This document shows positions 59,430-64,000 of a stretch of DNA of 64,000 nt, piece by piece. This DNA comes from Diphasiastrum complanatum (Eukaryota > Streptophyta > Lycopodiopsida > Lycopodiales > Lycopodiaceae): positions 25,296,973 to 25,360,972 of the forward strand of contig CM055098.1 in assembly GCA_029204225.1 (NCBI GenBank), written 5' to 3'. Positions within the stretch are counted from its first letter, which is position 1; every line of letters starts with the position of its first letter. Under the pieces are notes generated by a model. That model was not told the DNA's origin. It ran no database searches and saw nothing but the letters and a program-made list of their open reading frames with translations. A program made the translations under genes and the position numbers.

Positions 59430-60645
59430 TTTCATTTGGTGACTCGAGATAGCATGACATAGGTTAGGCCAGGACAAAATGCTTTTTAAATATCAAGTAT
59501 GGCAGTACCATGAATTGTTGAGCCTTGCGATTTATGAGCTGTAATAGCATACCCTAATGTGAGTTGAGTGGAAAGGTACATTTGTAATAGGTCTTTGATT
59601 CGTATCTAATTTTATGCACCATAGATGGAGTAGTTTTTTATTTTTTTATTAGATGCATCAATTTTTAGTGGGATAGAATCTCATTCTTTGCCAGTTTTGG
59701 ACCACACAAAATCTTCGACTGTTCTAGTTGCTCCAATGACAACTCCATTTTGTATGTCTAAATGAGCAAGAATCATAACTTTTGCATTCTTGGCTATTTC
59801 TTCCAACTGGTGGAACGTATTATCTTCAAGCCATGACTTCAAGTTCACATTGTCTGATGCATTTGTTTTCGTGGGCACTTTAATGTCATGGTCTTGGAAG
59901 ATTTTTTGTAACGCGTATTTGTTATATTTTCTTACATCTTCTTTATGTGTACAAATGATTGTGACATCAGAGTTGATCATGTGCCAAAGTTGGTCTTCTA
60001 AAATGATTCTTTGTTTAATGTATTATCGATTTCTTGCATAGTTGGTTTCCTAATTCATATTGTGTTCAAAAATGATAAGTACAAAATATCCGACGAATGT
60101 CTAATCAAATAATTCAAATGCATTTGAGTAGCTATTTTCCAATATGCAAATGTCGAAATATGACATATGGAGCACAGAGTTTCTGTGCGATGTCTACATA
60201 TTGTCGAAAGTTGTGCATGATCACCCACTAATAGTAATATGAAATTTTTAACGGGTGAATGATATGGATTACATTTTATTTGATTTATTTGAAGCACGAC
60301 AAGTTGTAATGTTTCTGCGGTCATCATAGACATTTCGTCTATAATAATAAAGTCAGCAGCAAGTATTGTTCTGAAAAGCAGATCAGTAGGCATTAAATTT
60401 CGTATATATAAGCCATTCACAGGAATGGAGAACATATTGTGCACTATCGTTGCACAGTTGCTAAGTCTTGATATTGCGGCACCAATAGTAGCACAAAGCA
60501 ATATAGATCTATTCATTTTTTCAAGGAAATATGTGAGGTATTTTATCAAGTGTGTTTTTCCACTTTCGGGTGTATCTAAAAGCACGAAAATACCCAAAGT
60601 TTTTGACATCAAAAGTGAATAGATAATTTGTTGTTCGCTTGTCAA
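59430..60645 (-). pseudogene. Helitron PIF1-type helicase
   Basis: 60645-60055 carries a Walker A variant (LLDTPESGKTHLIK), motif Ia (CATIGAAISRLSNCATIVHNMF), Walker B (FIIIDEMSMM) and motif III (LLLVGDHAQLSTI). 59980-59681 carries motif IV-like IICTHKEDV and the NAKVMILAHLDI..GVVIGATRTV stretch. Near 59560-59509 the frame reads GYAITAHKSQGSTIHG (motif V/VI), and 59464-59438 reads YVMLSRVTK. Stops and shifts separate the parts. The helicase unwinds the transposon strand during rolling-circle transfer. Confidence 0.85.
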
Positions 60646-60752
60646 TGAGGTGTTTTCAAAAAATTGAAATTTGTGTAAAATACCTAATGCGGTTTTGGTA
60701 TCAGTGCCAAAGACATCTCATTGTTGTCTGCTTGTTCAAATACAACTTGAAA

Positions 60753-61723
60753 TCATGGGTCATGAGAAAACGATTTGTGTTGAAATAGAATGTTCATGAT
60801 CTGTTGTTGTTGCTCATCTTGAAGCATTTGTTTGTTTGTGTAATCTTCAACATAGCATGCGATACCTTTTTCGTTTCGAATGATGTCACGTAGTATGCAT
60901 TCCGTGTAATATGAACCATCTGTATTAACGAAGCTCAAAAGTTCTCTTTCTTTTCGGAATTCGTATTTTTCTAGCAGTATATTAAAAAAGAATCCCTCAA
61001 TTTGATATGTTGGATGATAATTTGTGAACCTAGCTATTCTATTATTCTTGTACAGATAATGTCCTAGCTGATCAATATATACTTCCTTTTGAAGCGTTTT
61101 TTTTTCTTTTTGGTCACGATGAATTGACACCAATAGTTATAGAAAATAATACTGTTGAGGGCTTTAGGCCTATATGTGTAGATATCGATTGGATGTAGCA
61201 AAAATGTGCTGTTGAAACTAACAAATTTTCGACGCAAATTTGGTGGAGAACTATCTATGTATTGGACTGCTTCGCTTCTCTTGATGATAGGAATTTGTAA
61301 ACACATGAAACTAATTTCTGGTAAGGATATCAGTTCTGTCAAAACATAACTAGATATCAATTTCAACACATTTTTGTCCGAATGATGCAATCCTATTCTT
61401 TTGGCATCAGATGCATTCAAATTCAATCGTCCTATAGGTTCTGATTTTATTGCATCTTTTATAACATAGTATGACCACCCCGTGTTTGTGATTCGTTGGA
61501 GGTTCATATGTGTTTGCCATAACATAAGCATGGTTGGATGATAGGGCACCACATTTCGATCTTCATATCTAGGTCGAATGTATTTCCATCGTTCAGTATC
61601 TATGTCTAACTCAGTGCACGATGCACATGTTTCGAATGGGAATTTGTATTTATAAATCTTAGCAGTTTTTGCACCAGTTTTGATTCTACAAGATGATTGA
61701 CAATGATGTATTTGCTTTCGCAC
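60753..61723 (-). pseudogene. Helitron protein, region between Rep and helicase
   Basis: 61723-61064 includes YEDRNVVPYHPTMLMLWQTH and MNLQRITNTGWSYYVIKDAI, corresponding to the Helitron VVPYNP...H.N.E....YY..K block that carries Rep tyrosines (the second Tyr appears lost), then YVLTELISLPEISFMCLQIP. 61133-60753 continues with IARFTNYHPTYQIEGFFFN. A frame change at a Lys-rich run (TKKKKKRFKRK) joins them. Confidence 0.7.
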
Positions 61724-62694
61724 AACCAGTTCGTATAGTTGTTTTTGGGTTGTTCTAATGGAATTTCAATTTTTTTTGAACTTGCGTCATATTTGGCAGG
61801 AATAAATGCACTGATTTCATTTCCGATTCTTGTCACATCTTTTTTAATGACCCATAACATGACATGAGCATGCACAAACCCTCGGTTTTGAAATTCGTAA
61901 CGCAACATATAATTTTTGACATGGCCTAGAATTGCTTTTTTTGAAAGAATGAATGTTTTCATGAACAATTCTAACTTTTTAACGAAAAGTATTGAGCATT
62001 CAACTAGGCAATTTCTCCAATCAAATAAGTTGTTATAGTTTTGTACAAGTTCTTCTATTTCGTTGATTTCTGACTACCGTAACTCAGTAGTTTCATCGCT
62101 TGTCAATGTTAGAAAGAAATCTGGCAAGCCCCAATACCTCACCATTGCTAGCAAGTCCTTGAAATTACGTCTATGCCATGATGGTGTTTCAAGAATTTCA
62201 TGTGGCAACGTAAATTTCAACACATTTTTAAAAATTTGTTCTTCATTCGCGTGTGGATGTTTTCTGCGAAAGTCAATTATATCTTTTTGTAATACAATAG
62301 ATGGCACCTTTGACGTGATCATAATCGCTTGTCTTATTTGATACATCACAAGCAAGTACGGTGGAAAGAATGTAAATGGTGAAAACATTGATGAAACTTT
62401 CATTTTTATGTAGTCCACACAACGTATTTTTCCATCGTAATATCCATGTCCAAATGGAAACAAAAATGGAAAGATTGCACTTTCTAGTGTAATGAACAAT
62501 TTTTCTTCAACCATGAATGGCAAGCCAGATATTTTGATTCTCAATACTGATGTGTCATTCCTTTTATGCATCAAATTTCGTAATCGTAAATTTGAATATG
62601 TATATATGTCATATTTCTGAATATCATGTGTTTTGCTACAAGGTGTTATGTCCTTCAACAATACGTACACTTGTTCAAATGGATCGCTTGTCAT
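61606..62694 (-). pseudogene. Helitron helicase-like N domain and HUH Rep
   Basis: 62694-62074 (206 codons) has LESAIFPFLFPFGHGYYDGK and LLAMVRYWGLPDFFLTLTSDE, the conserved Helitron N-terminal pattern (FP.LFP.G and G.PDfFiT.T). 61968-61606 has YEFQNRGFVHAHVMLWV, the HUH motif (H-A-H) that binds the catalytic metal, and ITNTG-like sequence downstream. A stop and shift lie between 62074 and 61968. Confidence 0.85.
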
Positions 62695-62707
62695 GTTTTG
62701 AAATCTA

Positions 62708-63235
62708 TCAATTTCTGTCTAACACTTTTTCGATCGATGCCAATGATATGAATGGCAAGCTCTGAGTTTCAGAACCATATTCATATAAACTCAAAAATGT
62801 TCGCAAGATTGGATTGTGCAAAACATTGTGGTGTAAAACATTTTGTATTTCTTCCATCTCTTGGGTCCTCTCGCATCGGTTCAAGTTGCAGGCGATAAGA
62901 CTATCAAATAGTGATCTCTTTGCAATAGAGCCTATCACGAACGAGTTAATATGTCGCGTCACATCTATCGAAACATCCATGATCGATAACAATTGTAAGT
63001 TCGATACATGTGTTTTTAGAATGGATTGTATGTATGCAGGAGAAAAAAAGACTACGTATTTTATTCTATCCGGATAAGCCTTACACAAAGCGCAAGTATG
63101 CCAGTTCATTTGTTTCTTATCTGCATATGTATACTCCCACATAAATGTGTTAGCTATTGCATATGGTGGGATGGCTTGACGCATATTCGTAGTTTTATGG
63201 CACATCTTTGACTGTAAAATGCGACCACCCATCAA
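62708..63235 (-). pseudogene. Helitron protein N-terminal region
   Basis: 175 codons from an ATG at 63235: a Cys/His pair pattern (WHTCALC..AYPD), then FFSPAYIQSILKTHVSNLQLLS and VTRHINSF. It resembles the poorly conserved leader of Helitron Rep-helicase proteins and is colinear with the next frame after one stop (62700). Confidence 0.55.
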
Positions 63236-64000
63236 TGTAAGGCATGAATTCTTTTCTCTTTTTATGTACGACTTTTTCTCTTGCCACTTTGCGTCGCTCT
63301 ACCAATGTTCGTGTTAACCGTAATCGTAGTTGGCGGTGCATAATCGGTAATGAATTTGATAAGGCAGATGCGAAAGGGGAAAAGAAAATTTTTGATTTAA
63401 TTTTGAGATTTTATCGATTTGATTTGCCAAACGCTATCGTTTGCTTTTTTGCGAAACTATGATATGCTCAGTTTTGCTTCGCACTAAATTGAATTATCAC
63501 ACAATTGACAATCACATGAAGCATTTACCGTATGTTAGTCAATCTTTAAAAAAGTATAAAAAAGTAGCAAACATACTAGCAAAGATAACATTCCTATTTA
63601 CGAACTAATAAGATAAAACAATTTCGACTCTAAAACAATAAATATACAACGCATGTATTGTCATCACTTAAATAAAACAAGTTGCAAAAAAAGATATCTT
63701 CATGCTATAATAAATAGCTAAAGAAAACCAAACCTTCCAAAAGTTACCAACTATGAAATTGGTATTTCAAAGAACCCTAAGGAAACCTAATAAATTGTAA
63801 AAGTATCGATCACAAAACAACAAGCCAAAAACATAGCTATTATCATTATTTTAACAAAGCAAATTGCATAATATGTCATCTTCATAATGCAACAAATACC
63901 TTGGAAGAAAACATGAATAGTTAGGGGAAAAAAGGATTCTTTCAAATAGTGTCAATTATGGAATCTGCTTGCGAAAAGCTGCAAGTAAACTTTGTAAAGT
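63236..64000. other. AT-rich flank, nothing recognised
   Basis: Possibly the 5' part of the Helitron or host DNA. No gene; a sharp TC dinucleotide end was not found. Confidence 0.35.

Larger units (their letters stand above)
57841..63235 (-). mobile_element. Helitron (rolling-circle transposon), minimum extent
   Basis: Minus-strand series of HUH Rep region, PIF1-type helicase and GIY-YIG gene. Helitrons move by rolling-circle strand transfer started by the HUH Rep. Neither terminus could be fixed: no CTRR 3' end with hairpin that I trust was found, and the 5' end may lie beyond the window. Multiple frame breaks show it is no longer active. Confidence 0.8.

Overview
This window is nuclear DNA of a land plant with a large, repeat-rich genome. 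Two nuclear genes show it: a five-exon chloroplast GAPDH subunit A gene with a plastid transit peptide, and a seven-exon SPOUT/TrmL-type tRNA methyltransferase gene stretched over 23 kb. The rest is mostly chromovirus (Ty3), Ty1/copia, LINE, hAT-like and Helitron DNA, with many (CT)n/(GA)n tracts. A fern, lycophyte or gymnosperm-like genome would fit the transposon-filled introns, but that is inference. I see no rRNA gene, no intact tRNA gene and no CRISPR array.

Layout. 1-2.2 kb: a short hAT-like element with a perfect 8-bp target duplication, LINE 3' ends with (CT)n tails, and the last exons of an unrecognised plus-strand gene. 3.6 kb: fragment of a fasciclin-like (FLA) gene. 5.4-13.6 kb: a complete-length but broken Ty3 chromovirus (E1, minus strand) with two ~98% identical LTRs, a GAAAC target duplication and an internal gag duplication; it sits inside the coding sequence of an older Ty3 element. 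That older element continues at 13.6-16.4 kb and carries a copia segment at 14.2-15.8 kb. 17.9-18.7 kb: a truncated Ty3 gag fused to a solo LTR. 20.4 kb: kinesin motor exon fragment. 22.3-26.05 kb: intact GAPA gene, minus strand, with a plausible light-type promoter. 27.5-29 kb: 5' end of a copia element with primer-binding site and LTR.

34.4-57.4 kb: the TrmL-like gene, minus strand. I recovered its exons from splice signals, phase and family motifs; the phases add up to an uninterrupted 283-residue protein. Intron 3 (14.2 kb) holds a second chromovirus (E2) whose RT/RNase H/integrase core is replaced by a long unknown tryptophan-rich reading frame, plus a copia LTR, a hAT-like element and LINE pieces. 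Intron 1 (4.4 kb) holds another hAT-like element and a decayed copia element. 57.8-63.2 kb: a Helitron on the same strand, with an HUH Rep, a PIF1-type helicase and, just downstream, a multi-exon gene ending in a GIY-YIG nuclease domain.

The strongest candidates for something undescribed are: (1) the Helitron-linked GIY-YIG gene; (2) the 751-codon protease-plus-unknown frame of E2; (3) the hAT-like family whose copies carry different palindromic words, each matched at both ends of a copy; (4) a LINE family whose copies start and end in (CT)n microsatellite.
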